Shown: positions 1 through 8,960, numbered from the stretch's first letter. The stretch: DNA of 22,735 nt from Myxococcota bacterium (GCA_963169055.1 CAUJFU010000463.1:1-22735), one strand, 5' to 3'. Numbers and translations: made by a program. The notes: generated by a model from the letters alone, not told the origin.

Positions 1-287
1 ACCTCACAGATCTCCATCATCGGATACTTCGCTGTTTTGGAGAGGAGGTGCAGCGGTGTTATGCTCTTTGAGTCCGTGTTATTTCTTTGGATTCAAACGT
101 TCAGTGCGGAAGGTGGGTTTCAACGTCGATTCGGGCGTGACGCTCAGATCACGATGCAGACTGCCACACAGCGCACATAGTCCATTTCAAGAGAATAAAT
201 CGACGCTTCCCCCCTTCCAAGCAAGCAACCGCTCTTGTATCATGGTTTTTTGCTGGCTAGAAAATCAAACGCACAGTACGCGTTAAG
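1..287. other. Gene-free left edge
   Basis: I see no supportable gene here. A frame opens with GTG at 56, a few bases after a good Shine-Dalgarno-like AGGAGGTG (43-50), and runs to 286. Its 76 residues are rich in Ser, Cys, Arg and Phe, with no recognisable domain, and look like translated non-coding DNA. The minus strand has ATGATG at about 20-15 that could begin a gene leaving the window to the left, but six codons are too few to judge. Confidence 0.4.
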
Positions 288-293
288 TCTACT

Positions 294-409
294 TAGGAGT
301 TACGCAGTTGAAAAGGAAACCCCTGAGATGTCAGCACATCGTAGGGGCGGTTCGTGAACCGCCCGCGCCCGAACATTGGCCTTTTTCGTATCCAACTGCG
401 TAACTCCTA
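294..409. mobile_element. MITE-like element with 17-bp perfect TIRs and 6-bp TSD
   Basis: The left end TAGGAGTTACGCAGTTG (294-310) is repeated exactly in inverted orientation at 393-409. The element is 116 bp, too short to encode a transposase. TCTACT stands directly outside both ends (288-293 and 410-415) as a direct repeat, which is what a target-site duplication looks like. Inside is a strong hairpin, GGGCGGTTC (345-353) with GAACCGCCC (356-364). The right end lies 27 bp before the start of the SDR gene at 437, so it may contribute to that gene's leader or promoter. The parent transposase is not in the window and its family is unknown. Confidence 0.82.
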
Positions 410-436
410 TCTACTTTAAACAGAAAGAGGTTCTCC

Positions 437-1261
437 ATGACCGTTTTACGTGACAAAGTGATTCTTTTGACAGGCGCAGGCGGTGGTTTAGGCATCGAGA
501 TGGTTAGCCAATTTCTTCAAGAGGGAAGTCTTCTCGTCCTTTCGGATCACCCTTCTGTGGCTTTAACCGAGCGCATCAAAAGCATCAAACAACAAGCGTC
601 AACAGCTGGGCGCATTCTCGGTATTATTTCGATGGATCTCTCCGATAGCGAGGGCTGCTTGCGGTTGTGGGAAGCTTGTCAGTCTATCCACCCAAGCCTC
701 GATATCCTTGTAAACAACGCAGGGATCGCGTTGCTTGGTCCGCATCACTTGATTCCTTCAGAAAAATGGGAAAAATTAATGCAAATTAATCTACTTTCTC
801 CCATGCGTTTAACACAGCTTGTCGTCCCACACATGATCCAAAGACGCAGTGGACACATCGTCAATATCTCGTCCGTTGCAGGACAAGTTGGCCCGCCCAA
901 CCTTGCGTCTTACGCAGCTTCAAAGTTCGGCTTACGAGGCTTCGGAGAAGCTCTCTCCGAAGAGCTTCTCCCTCACGATGTTTTCGTAACGCAGATTTAT
1001 CCGTTCTTTACGCGCACGCCCATCCTCGATTCACAACGCTTCGGGGGCATAGACGTTCAAGTACCCGACAATGGGCCGATCTACGAACCTGCGTTTGTGA
1101 TCCGTGAGTTGATCCAAGGGATCAAAAAGAACCAACTTCACGTTTTCCCTGGTGCTATCCCGAAAGCCATCGTGACGACCTATCGCTTCTTTCCTTCGCT
1201 TGTACCTTACCTTTCTAGGCTGTCGATGAAGCGTATCAACAAACCATCACCTCGCAAATGA
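437..1261 (+). CDS. SDR family NAD(P)-dependent oxidoreductase
   Basis: A 274-residue classical short-chain dehydrogenase/reductase. The Rossmann glycine motif TGAGGGLG is at residues 12-19, NNAG at 93-96, the conserved Asn at 118, Ser146, and the catalytic YAASK pair Tyr159/Lys163, with the usual 13-residue Ser-Tyr spacing. An acidic residue at the end of strand 2 (LSDHPS, Asp37) suggests NAD rather than NADP. After the catalytic core the protein has a hydrophobic/basic tail (YRFFPSLVPYLSRLSMKR) seen in SDRs that associate with membranes; that reading is inference. The substrate cannot be told. The start is supported by AGAGG eleven bases upstream. It lies immediately downstream of the MITE and converges on the membrane-protein gene that ends at 1278. 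Confidence 0.93.
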   Translation: MTVLRDKVILLTGAGGGLGIEMVSQFLQEGSLLVLSDHPSVALTERIKSIKQQASTAGRILGIISMDLSDSEGCLRLWEACQSIHPSLDILVNNAGIALLGPHHLIPSEKWEKLMQINLLSPMRLTQLVVPHMIQRRSGHIVNISSVAGQVGPPNLASYAASKFGLRGFGEALSEELLPHDVFVTQIYPFFTRTPILDSQRFGGIDVQVPDNGPIYEPAFVIRELIQGIKKNQLHVFPGAIPKAIVTTYRFFPSLVPYLSRLSMKRINKPSPRK

Positions 1262-1272
1262 TTTGTTGATAC
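1233..1272. terminator. Inverted repeat across convergent stop codons
   Basis: GTATCAACAAA (1233-1243) and TTTGTTGATAC (1262-1272) form a perfect 11-bp stem with an 18-nt loop. It covers the last codons and stop of the SDR gene and ends 6 bp before the stop of the opposing gene. Its place between two convergent genes fits a bidirectional terminator or a 3'-end stabilising hairpin. No U-tract follows on either strand, so it is not a canonical intrinsic terminator. Confidence 0.45.
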
Positions 1273-1277
1273 AACGC

Positions 1278-1988
1278 TCACGACAAAGACAACGGCAACT
1301 CTTCTAGCCGTCCTCGTTCCCGCAAATAACGCAGTAATTCAACCGCTCCAACCGATTCTGCGGGCAACTGAATCATTTCTCCAGACACCAAAAAGAGTTG
1401 AATCGTATCGATCAGATCTGGATGCGAACCACCCCACTCATCAAAGATCCACTGACCCCGTAAGATATCCTCCATCAAATACATGCGCTCTTGCATTCCG
1501 TCCGAAAGCCACATCACGCCTTCTTCAAACCTTATGTTCCACAAAAAAGAAGGGCGACGCATCATTCCGATGTGTTCAGCGCGTTGTTGCCTCAAAAACC
1601 ACGCAATCAAGCCATAACTTCCCAACAAAACAAGGGTGTACAAATACAACCAAAACGCTTCACGAAACCAAGGGACCCCTACCCTACCTACCGACCATCC
1701 AAACGACACGAGCGCGGGCAACCCAACCAAAAATCCAACCAAAAATCGTCGCCCCAAAAGCCAATCCCCCGCATCGTACGCACGCCTCCGCTCCATCGCA
1801 GCTCGTGGCAAAACACCGATCCCAAGAAATAACAACGCCGTATAACCACCCAACCATAACGGAGAACGGTAAATCAACGTTTGCCTCGGACTTAAGATCA
1901 ACATCACCGCATAGGCACAAAACACACCGATTGCATACAAAATTAAGGCGAACTGCCACAACATACCTTGTTTTTCTATCTTTGCCAT
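1278..1988 (-). CDS. Four-helix membrane protein with C-terminal cytoplasmic domain, unknown function
   Basis: I do not recognise this family. The 236 residues begin with four hydrophobic segments, at about 11-31, 46-60, 82-104 and 112-131. A soluble C-terminal part of about 100 residues follows, containing a WNIRFEEGVMWLSDG stretch and a predicted helix near the end (AVELLRYLRERG). Arg-rich loops (ERRRAYDAGDWLLGRR) between helices 2 and 3 suggest that side is cytoplasmic. The start is well supported: AAGGAG sits seven bases before ATG. It is transcribed divergently from the operon beginning at 2087, with a shared 98-bp intergenic region, and convergently with the SDR gene. Confidence 0.8.
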   Translation of the reverse strand: MAKIEKQGMLWQFALILYAIGVFCAYAVMLILSPRQTLIYRSPLWLGGYTALLFLGIGVLPRAAMERRRAYDAGDWLLGRRFLVGFLVGLPALVSFGWSVGRVGVPWFREAFWLYLYTLVLLGSYGLIAWFLRQQRAEHIGMMRRPSFLWNIRFEEGVMWLSDGMQERMYLMEDILRGQWIFDEWGGSHPDLIDTIQLFLVSGEMIQLPAESVGAVELLRYLRERGRLEELPLSLS

Positions 1989-2086
1989 CTTGCGCTCCTT
2001 TTCTTTTGGGGTTCAAAAAGATGAACACGCGGCTTGGCCTTGCCAAACCGTTTCCGTTTTTCATTCCAACACCAAGGAGAAGACCC

Positions 2087-3349
2087 ATGCAGCCATCCAC
2101 AAACAACGACCACCGAACAGCCCTTCAAATCATTTTTCCTTGGTTACATAATCTCAGAAACAAGTACTATTTCCAATTTGGCTTTTTTTGGTTTGTAACG
2201 TTCGGAGGAATGTTGCGCTCAAACGCACAGGCTCAATGCGAAGATTTTGGCGCAGCTTCTCTTGTTGGCCAACTACCCAGCGAAATAGCTGAAAGCTCTG
2301 GGCTTGCAGCATCAAGGAAAAACAAAGGTGTTTGGTGGACGCATAACGATTCTGGCGGAGCGCCTACCCTATTTGCGATGGACAGCCAAGGCAAACAACT
2401 CGGACGATTCGAGGTAGTAGGCGCAACAAACCGAGATTGGGAAGACATCGCAGTTGCGCCTTGCCCAAACGGTGATTCCTGCATATACATCGGAGATATC
2501 GGCGACAACGGAAAGCGTTACACAGACATCAAAATATACCGAGTACCAGAACCAACGGTGGATTCCAGATCAACACAAGACGGAAAAACAGCAACAGCCG
2601 AAGTGTTCACACTCACTTACCCAAACGGTCCCCGCAACGCCGAAGCCCTGATCGTCCATCCGATCACACGCGACATCATGATCATCACAAAGGACTTCGC
2701 CGAACGCTGCGAAGTATACACGTTGTCAGGACAAAACCCTTCTGGACGTGCAACTCTGAAGCGTGCGGGAGATCTGGACAATCTTGGCGACTTGGTGACT
2801 GGCGGGGATATCTCTCCTGACGGAAAGATTGTCGCATTACGGTTTTACACGAAAGCAGCGCTCTACAGAGTGGGTCCGAACGGGGTTCTGAGCGACGCCA
2901 ACCGCATAAAAATCCTGAGTATGCCACAAACCAAACAAGCCGAAGCGATCGCGTTTTCAGCGGATGGGCGGATCTTGCTGTCCACCTCAGAAGGACAAGG
3001 AAAAGACGCAACCATCCACCAACAATCCTGTACTTCTCCCCCACAGCCAGAACCTATAAGCGAACCTGAAAGAGAACTCACACAAAACGAAAATCCCCAA
3101 GACACCGAAGAAAGCCCATCGGAAAGAAGTAACGACGACGCAAGCACAGAAACAATGATAGAAAACACAACAACGGAAATCATCGTTGCGGAACTCACAA
3201 AAGAAACACCGAACGAAGCCCCAAGCGAACCAGAACAACCTGTCGTGGGTTGTTCTGGCTGCGAGACTCACTCGCCTGTTTCGGTGTTTTGGTTTTTCTT
3301 ATTTGTACTTCTGCCTCTCCTTTACAAACAGCGAAAGGAAAAACAATGA
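2087..3349 (+). CDS. Exported beta-propeller-like protein with MYXO-CTERM-like tail
   Basis: A 420-residue protein. I chose ATG 2087 because AAGGAGA lies six bases before it; the open frame extends further upstream but has no coding character. A hydrophobic segment at 31-41 followed by SNAQAQC looks like a signal peptide with an unusually long N-region. Residues about 60-310 resemble propeller-type proteins, with SSGLAAS, THNDSG, DWEDIA and YIGDIGDN blocks and later strand/turn repeats (GGDISPDGK, IAFSADGR). A Glu/Ser/Thr-rich spacer (about 313-387) leads to the C-terminal tail GCSGC, a hydrophobic helix (VFWFFLFVLLPLL) and a basic end KQRKEKQ. This is the architecture of MYXO-CTERM sorting tails, so the protein is probably cleaved and displayed on the surface. 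Its stop overlaps the next gene's start (ATGA). Confidence 0.85.
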   Translation: MQPSTNNDHRTALQIIFPWLHNLRNKYYFQFGFFWFVTFGGMLRSNAQAQCEDFGAASLVGQLPSEIAESSGLAASRKNKGVWWTHNDSGGAPTLFAMDSQGKQLGRFEVVGATNRDWEDIAVAPCPNGDSCIYIGDIGDNGKRYTDIKIYRVPEPTVDSRSTQDGKTATAEVFTLTYPNGPRNAEALIVHPITRDIMIITKDFAERCEVYTLSGQNPSGRATLKRAGDLDNLGDLVTGGDISPDGKIVALRFYTKAALYRVGPNGVLSDANRIKILSMPQTKQAEAIAFSADGRILLSTSEGQGKDATIHQQSCTSPPQPEPISEPERELTQNENPQDTEESPSERSNDDASTETMIENTTTEIIVAELTKETPNEAPSEPEQPVVGCSGCETHSPVSVFWFFLFVLLPLLYKQRKEKQ

Positions 3350-4674
3350 ACACACATCGGCCTGTTTTGATAAAACAACGCAGCGAATCCAAATTACTTC
3401 GGGTAATCTTTAGGTTGGTCGATGGGTTTGAGTGGCTCCAAGTCTATGTGATATTACTTTTTCTTCTTGTTTTTCCTCTATGGTCCTTTTATCAAAGAAT
3501 GGATTTCGGGGCAATTATTACTTGTTGTCTTGGCTTGATCCTCAATTGGTTGATTCTTTCTGGAGACGGGAAATGGCCGAAACTTCGATTATATCTCTTG
3601 CGATTCATGTACATAGAGCACAGCGCGATTCTCTTATTCACAGTCTTTTATATAGTAAAACCACTACAAGGTGAATGGAAAAAAGATAGTTATCATTTGT
3701 TTCAAAAAACCGTTGTTAAGGTGTTTACCCCTAGACCTGATCTACTTTTTGCTTGGACAGAAAAAGGCGAAATATTCCAATGGAACCTTCAAGAAGAACG
3801 ATGGGATGCCTTTTCTAAGTCGCCCTTACGGTTCTCAGGATGGGCAGTTGCGTACGATCCGCTGCGGGACTGGATGCTTTTTGGGCTTCATGACAGCGAT
3901 CGATTGAATGTATACCAGTACCAAAACAACAAGTGGAAAGGGCTGTTATGCCCCAAAGGGCAAGTACGCGATCTCGTCGTGCAAGGAGAGCATCTGTTTG
4001 CGTTGATCCACAACCGAGTATACAAGCAATCCGCTGGAATGAAAGAATGGATAACACTCGATTGTGGCGGATATTGTAGTGGGATAGCAGGAAATAACTT
4101 TACGAAGAAGCCCTATCTGTTTGCAACAGGCCAGCGTTGGATAGAAAGCGATGACAGAGGGCGTCGATGGCGCGATATCACGCCAAGCCAAGAACTCTTC
4201 GTTTCAGGAGCACGTGCAGCACTTGGCAATCAAGGAACACGATACGCATACAGCAGCGGATTCTTTCAAGGGCATCTGCTTGTTGCTCCGCCTCGGCAGC
4301 CCTTTCGCCGACACCCGACCCCCGCATCGGATATCCGTACGTTGATCGTTCACCCAGAAAACGACCAAACGATCTGGATCGGGACATGGGGGCAAGGTGT
4401 GTACGCGTCAAAAAACGCAGGAAAGACATGGCGGTACCTTGGACTGCGTGGCGTAGAAGTTCGTCATCTCGCCTACTTTGAAGACGCGCTCTACGCAAGT
4501 TCTTCCAACTTGACTTTCAACCGAGGCTTGTACCGACTTCCCTTGCTCTCTGCTTCGACAAACCCCTCAACGCTCCCACACGTCGCCCCGCATCAGATCA
4601 CCCCTTTGACGGATCCGCTCCGTTCCGATACGTTACGAAAGATCGGCACGCCACCTCCAAAGCGCCGCCCCTAA
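3346..4674 (+). CDS. Membrane-anchored protein with Asp-box (BNR-type) propeller repeats
   Basis: A 442-residue protein starting at ATG 3346, which overlaps the preceding stop in ATGA and has AAAGGA just upstream, so translation is probably coupled. Three hydrophobic helices lie at about 31-48, 55-71 and 91-105. The remaining residues form a repeat-rich domain. Two Asp-box motifs are visible, SDDRGRRW (268-275) and SKNAGKTW (355-362), as in sialidase-, sortilin- and Ycf48-like propellers. Other strand repeats (LFAWTEKGEIFQWN, IWIGTWGQGVYAS) fit the fold. No sialidase catalytic residues are evident, so a binding or scaffolding role is more likely than hydrolysis. The C-terminus is Pro/Thr-rich and basic. 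It is the middle gene of a three-gene operon. Confidence 0.82.
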   Translation: MNTHRPVLIKQRSESKLLRVIFRLVDGFEWLQVYVILLFLLVFPLWSFYQRMDFGAIITCCLGLILNWLILSGDGKWPKLRLYLLRFMYIEHSAILLFTVFYIVKPLQGEWKKDSYHLFQKTVVKVFTPRPDLLFAWTEKGEIFQWNLQEERWDAFSKSPLRFSGWAVAYDPLRDWMLFGLHDSDRLNVYQYQNNKWKGLLCPKGQVRDLVVQGEHLFALIHNRVYKQSAGMKEWITLDCGGYCSGIAGNNFTKKPYLFATGQRWIESDDRGRRWRDITPSQELFVSGARAALGNQGTRYAYSSGFFQGHLLVAPPRQPFRRHPTPASDIRTLIVHPENDQTIWIGTWGQGVYASKNAGKTWRYLGLRGVEVRHLAYFEDALYASSSNLTFNRGLYRLPLLSASTNPSTLPHVAPHQITPLTDPLRSDTLRKIGTPPPKRRP

Positions 4675-4699
4675 TTCGACCGACTCTTGAGGATTTCGC

Positions 4700-5428
4700 A
4701 TGAAAACAATACTCGCCCTTGCCAGCTTTTTTCTCCCCATCCTTTTATTCGTAGTCGCAGGCTTTGCGCTGATCCCTGCTTACTACTTTCTGAACGCAGT
4801 CTACTCTTGGCTCGGGATCATCGGCGTTTGCGTTGCTCTACCCGTAGCCTATCTTGTTTGGGGATTTTCACTTTGTGCTTTCACTATTTTCTTTAAATTT
4901 ATCACACGCTATCGAACTTTACAAGGCAGTTTTTCTTACAACAGTGTACAGGTTGCCCGATGGGCGATTACCACACGACTTGTCGAGTTCTGCAACGTCA
5001 CGCTGATGATACACTTGCGCAGCACTCCGTACATCAACCTATGGTTTCAGTTGCTTGGCGCAAAGATAGGAAAAGATGTCTTCATCAACACCTACGAACT
5101 CAATGACTGGGATCTTCTAACCATCGACGACAACACCATGTTGGGCGCAGGTGTTGTGATCCAAGCCCACGCCGCCGAGGCAGGAAAGCTTCACTTTCGT
5201 CCCGTCGTGATCGGAAAACATTGCAGCGTTGGGCGTTCGTCCGTCATCCTCCCGGGAGTTGAGATGGGCGATCACTCCATCCTAGGAGCAGTTTCGATCG
5301 CGACCAAAGACACCAAGATGCCAAGCCATAGTGTTTGGGGCGGCGTTCCTGCAGCTCTTATCAAGTACACAGGCGACAAGAAAAAAACAGACGACACACC
5401 CAAAGCCCCGCCGCAGATCGAAGCCTGA
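4700..5428 (+). CDS. Membrane-anchored hexapeptide-repeat (left-handed beta-helix) acyltransferase
   Basis: A 242-residue protein with two long hydrophobic segments (about 5-30 and 38-66) and then a left-handed parallel beta-helix made of hexapeptide turns: AKIGKDVFIN, LTIDDNTMLGAGVVI, VVIGKHCSVGRSSVILPGVEMGDHSIL. A conserved-looking His lies in IQAHAAEAG (157), and a typical closing loop VWGGVPAALI follows. The arrangement resembles the transferase unit at the C-terminus of some NRPS and poly-lysine synthetase-like proteins (Pls terminal-domain type), here as a stand-alone protein. It probably transfers an acyl group at the membrane; donor and acceptor are unknown. TGAGGA precedes ATG 4700 at good spacing, 25 bp after the previous stop, so it is the last gene of the operon. 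Confidence 0.85.
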   Translation: MKTILALASFFLPILLFVVAGFALIPAYYFLNAVYSWLGIIGVCVALPVAYLVWGFSLCAFTIFFKFITRYRTLQGSFSYNSVQVARWAITTRLVEFCNVTLMIHLRSTPYINLWFQLLGAKIGKDVFINTYELNDWDLLTIDDNTMLGAGVVIQAHAAEAGKLHFRPVVIGKHCSVGRSSVILPGVEMGDHSILGAVSIATKDTKMPSHSVWGGVPAALIKYTGDKKKTDDTPKAPPQIEA

Positions 5429-5497
5429 AGGGTAACACTTAAAGGTATTTCTTCTGAGAAGGACGCCCCCCCTGCACCAACCCCTAGAACAAAGAGA

Positions 5498-8400
5498 TCA
5501 ACGCTTCGACCGCTTGTTTATCGAGCGCTTTTTTAATTCGCCTAACAGTTCTTCGACCGCACGTCTAAGCTGAGGATCCCGACCTTCAAGGCGATCCATA
5601 AAGGTATTTTGAACGCGGATGTGAGGTTCTACACCGACTTTTTCGAGATCTTTGCCTTCCAAAGTCTGACAGATCCAGAAAGGCAAACGAAACATCAAGC
5701 CATCATATAACGTGAAACTGCTTGTAAAAATCAACCAACGGTAGGTCGGCATACCGATCAACTTCCCAAGACGCAAAGCTCGAAAACCGTTCGCGGTCAT
5801 CTCTCCGTCGCTCAACGTCTCTTCGTTGATCAACATCGCCATCGGTTTGTGTCCCACCGCAAAAAACGGCTGTTGCCAACGTTCCCCACCTCGCACCTGC
5901 CACGTCCCATACAAGCGCCGCTCAAGGAACGACAAGACTCGATCGTGGATGTTGCCGCCCCAATTAAAGCGTAAATCCACAATCGACGCTTTGCGAGGGG
6001 CCAGATCCGTTTCAAAATCACGAATGAATTGAAACAGATCAGGTCGAACCATGCTGCGCATGTGCAGGTAGCCGATCTGATCGCCGCTCCACAACGCAAC
6101 CAAACGACGGCGCTCTCGCACCCATGCTTTGTAACGCAAAGTACGCTCGGCACGATAATCGATCGGCTTCACTTTCACGAGGCGCGCTCCCGCGAGTGCA
6201 GGCCTATCGTTGAGGGACAAGATCACACGTTTGCCGACTTGACCACGCAACAAAGCAAACGGATTGTCGCCTTTTTTAATCGGTGTTTGATTAATGGCGA
6301 CCAAATAAACACCCGACGATATCGATCTTTTCGCTTGGTGCAACGGCCCTTGTTCCAAGATGTCCACCAACCGAATGCCTTGATGATCAGCGATCATCTG
6401 TGCGCCCAAAACTCCCGTAGAATAGGCTCCTTTCAACGGCTTTCCATCGCGTACCCCCAGATGCGAGGCATTCAACTCGCCGAGCATCTCATTCATCAGA
6501 TCCACCCAATCTTGGCGGGCCTGAACAGAACGCACAGCCGAAGCGTAACGACGGAAGATCGCAGACCAATCCGTTCCGTTCATCTTGGCGTCATAAAATT
6601 CATCGCGCATCACCCCCCAAAGCGTCCGAAAATCACGCAGATAAAGCGCACGAACTCGTTCTTCGACCTCCGCACGCAAAGAAAGTGTCTGCATTTTCCC
6701 TGAAGGAACTTCAAAACGTATGATCTTACCATGCAAAAGAACGTAAAAAGACTTTGCATCAGGAGACCATTGGAGCTGATAATTCGACCACAGATGCGGA
6801 AATTTCACCTGCGGAGCAAATGGCTTCATACTTTTGATTTTGCCTTCTTTGAGCTCTCCCAACCACAGAGTAAAAGAGCCTTGTGCATTCGAAAAAAAGA
6901 CAAAATATGCCCCTTTTGGTGCAGGAAACGGGTGGCCTTCGTCTCCAAGCAGCGAGATTAATCGACGAGATCGTTCAGCAAGCCCGTTCTCATCGACATT
7001 TACGACGATCTTCGACTTTTTGTCCTGTTTTTTCGATATCCGTATTGCCTTTTTTCGTACAGTATTTTGTCGCATCAGAGGAGAAGATGTTGTCTTTTTT
7101 TGTGCAGTGTTTTGTTGCACCAGAGGAGAAGATTCCGTCATCGAGCCTTTGCTCTTGACAAAAGATGAGGTCGGTTTTGATGTTGGTGAAGCTGCGGGGC
7201 TTTTGGAATCAAACAATCGATCGAGTTTATCTTCAAGAAAACGAGGCGGCTCCGTTTGCAGCGGTAAGAGATAAAGATCGTCATCACCAACACGCGTAAA
7301 CCAATCACTCCCATGCCGATTGGAGCGATAGATCAGAAATAACCCATCGGGCGTGATCGCTCCATCCGCGTCATGCGCGGCAGTCAGCGTCAAACGGATC
7401 GGCTTTTTTCCACGAGCGATGGGATGCAGATAGATATCCCCCCGACCATTGTTCATGCGTGTGTACAGAAGCGCTTGGCTGTCAGGAGACCAAGACGGCG
7501 CAGTCGCCATCGCCAACCCGCCCAAAAAGACCGTCGCAAGGAGCCGAGGGACTTTCTCTCCTTCGGACAACAGCATCAAACGATCTTTGCCTTCCAAATA
7601 AAACAAATGCTTGCCGTCAGGCGAATAACGCAGGAAACGCAACGTTTGTTTGCCTTGAAGCACCAGAGATTCGGTTGTTTCAAGCATCGCATCTCGTTTG
7701 TAAATCGCATCGCCTTCCCCTCGATCACTCGCATACAATATGTGCCGATTATCGGGGTGCCAAACCAGATCACGTTCCCATGCGGTGGTTTGTGTTAAAC
7801 GACGAACCCCCAAAGAAGCCATCGAATCGGTCACAAAGACTTCTCCTCGCATCGAGAAGCCCAGCTTTTTCCCATCCCTTGACAACGCAAAAGCATCCAC
7901 GTGATCCACCGTCAGATGACGCGAGACGGATAACGTGGACGCAGTGCGAAAAGAAAGAGGAAACCTGCGGGAAACCGTTTTTCGCAGATCACCGTCCGCA
8001 GACACAACGGTTTCCCATATTTGAAAGTTTCGCTCGTACACGATACGATGGACGTGTTTAGCGATTGCAGGCCAACGCACGGGCCCATCCGAAAACTGCG
8101 TGACCATCTCAGCCTTTCCACCAAGACGACCGATACGCCAAAGATTCGCACAACCGCTGCGATCCGAAACAAAGTACACATAGCGCCCATCAGGCGACCA
8201 CATCGGCCAGATCTCGGAGCTTGCGCGATCAACAAGAACGCTGGCTTTGCGAGATTTCAAATCAAACGTGAGGATATCAGCACTGTTGGGTCCGCGATAA
8301 CCTTTTCTCCACCAATAAAAGCGGCCCTCCATACCCGTATTCAACAACAACGTCGAGCCGTCAGGCGACCACGCGCCGTTGTAGGCATAGTTCCACAATC

Positions 8401-8923
8401 CACCAGTTAAACGTTGCGGTAGCCCGCCCGTGACAGGAATCCGATACAAAGCACTCACATTTTCGCGATCAGACTGAAACAACACCCACGTTCCATCGGG
8501 CGACCAATCGACACCTTCGTCGTGCGCTTGATGATAAGTCAAACGACGCGGTGCCCCCCCCTCAGAGGCGACGATATACACGTCCGCAGAACCCGAGCGC
8601 ATCGAAGTAAACATCAACCATCGACCGTCAGGCGACCAGCGCGGACGCATGTCGTACGCGGGATGAGACGTCAAGCGCCGAACATCATGAGGCCGCGCAA
8701 CGAGAGCAACCCAGATATCGCCTTGATAAGAAAAGGCAACACGCCGACCATTTGGCGATATCGCAGGATAACGCATCCCCAACATCGCCTCCTCGCTCTC
8801 TTTTTTCTGGCCTTCGGATATCGCCGTCAAGGCGGACTGTGCTTCCGCCTTGTTCCGTATCCCGAGATGCACCAAAAACGCAAACAGCCCAAACCACGCA
8901 CAAAGGCGCACCCATCCGATCAT
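5498..8923 (-). CDS. Tricorn-like S41 protease with signal peptide
   Basis: A 1141-residue protein. The start is set at 8923 because AAGGAG lies eight bases before it and a clean signal peptide follows (MIGWVRLCAWFGLFAFLVHLG, then KAEAQS). The longer frame adds 34 unlikely residues. TolB/tricorn-type propeller repeats with WSPDG/SPDGR cores fill about 50-570. A low-complexity Ser/Lys linker (571-640) contains a 15-residue tandem duplication. A further propeller-like part, a helical domain, a PDZ-like region (about 830-920) and the S41 protease core follow. The tricorn active-site residues can be placed: SH in ELNASHLG (820-821), SD in EETLSDGE (1038-1039) and Glu1094 in LEKVGVEP, so it is probably active. 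The block usually reading GGVVG after GTRTW is RWLIF here. Role: peptide degradation in the envelope, inferred from the signal peptide. Confidence 0.93.
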   Translation of the reverse strand: MIGWVRLCAWFGLFAFLVHLGIRNKAEAQSALTAISEGQKKESEEAMLGMRYPAISPNGRRVAFSYQGDIWVALVARPHDVRRLTSHPAYDMRPRWSPDGRWLMFTSMRSGSADVYIVASEGGAPRRLTYHQAHDEGVDWSPDGTWVLFQSDRENVSALYRIPVTGGLPQRLTGGLWNYAYNGAWSPDGSTLLLNTGMEGRFYWWRKGYRGPNSADILTFDLKSRKASVLVDRASSEIWPMWSPDGRYVYFVSDRSGCANLWRIGRLGGKAEMVTQFSDGPVRWPAIAKHVHRIVYERNFQIWETVVSADGDLRKTVSRRFPLSFRTASTLSVSRHLTVDHVDAFALSRDGKKLGFSMRGEVFVTDSMASLGVRRLTQTTAWERDLVWHPDNRHILYASDRGEGDAIYKRDAMLETTESLVLQGKQTLRFLRYSPDGKHLFYLEGKDRLMLLSEGEKVPRLLATVFLGGLAMATAPSWSPDSQALLYTRMNNGRGDIYLHPIARGKKPIRLTLTAAHDADGAITPDGLFLIYRSNRHGSDWFTRVGDDDLYLLPLQTEPPRFLEDKLDRLFDSKSPAASPTSKPTSSFVKSKGSMTESSPLVQQNTAQKKTTSSPLMRQNTVRKKAIRISKKQDKKSKIVVNVDENGLAERSRRLISLLGDEGHPFPAPKGAYFVFFSNAQGSFTLWLGELKEGKIKSMKPFAPQVKFPHLWSNYQLQWSPDAKSFYVLLHGKIIRFEVPSGKMQTLSLRAEVEERVRALYLRDFRTLWGVMRDEFYDAKMNGTDWSAIFRRYASAVRSVQARQDWVDLMNEMLGELNASHLGVRDGKPLKGAYSTGVLGAQMIADHQGIRLVDILEQGPLHQAKRSISSGVYLVAINQTPIKKGDNPFALLRGQVGKRVILSLNDRPALAGARLVKVKPIDYRAERTLRYKAWVRERRRLVALWSGDQIGYLHMRSMVRPDLFQFIRDFETDLAPRKASIVDLRFNWGGNIHDRVLSFLERRLYGTWQVRGGERWQQPFFAVGHKPMAMLINEETLSDGEMTANGFRALRLGKLIGMPTYRWLIFTSSFTLYDGLMFRLPFWICQTLEGKDLEKVGVEPHIRVQNTFMDRLEGRDPQLRRAVEELLGELKKRSINKRSKR

Positions 8924-8960
8924 CAAAAACTCCTTGTGTATACAGGCCAATATAACGCAG

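Noticed and set aside
56-286. Open frame with a good ribosome binding site at the left edge
   Set aside because: The protein is short, Ser/Cys/Arg-rich and without domain or hydrophobic pattern; coding character is absent despite AGGAGGTG upstream.
6029-6703. Long plus-strand frame inside the tricorn-like gene, and similar antisense frames at 8522-9010 and 10636-11292
   Set aside because: They are antisense shadows of genes with clear domains and signatures; their translations are His/Arg/Gln-rich with no family features.
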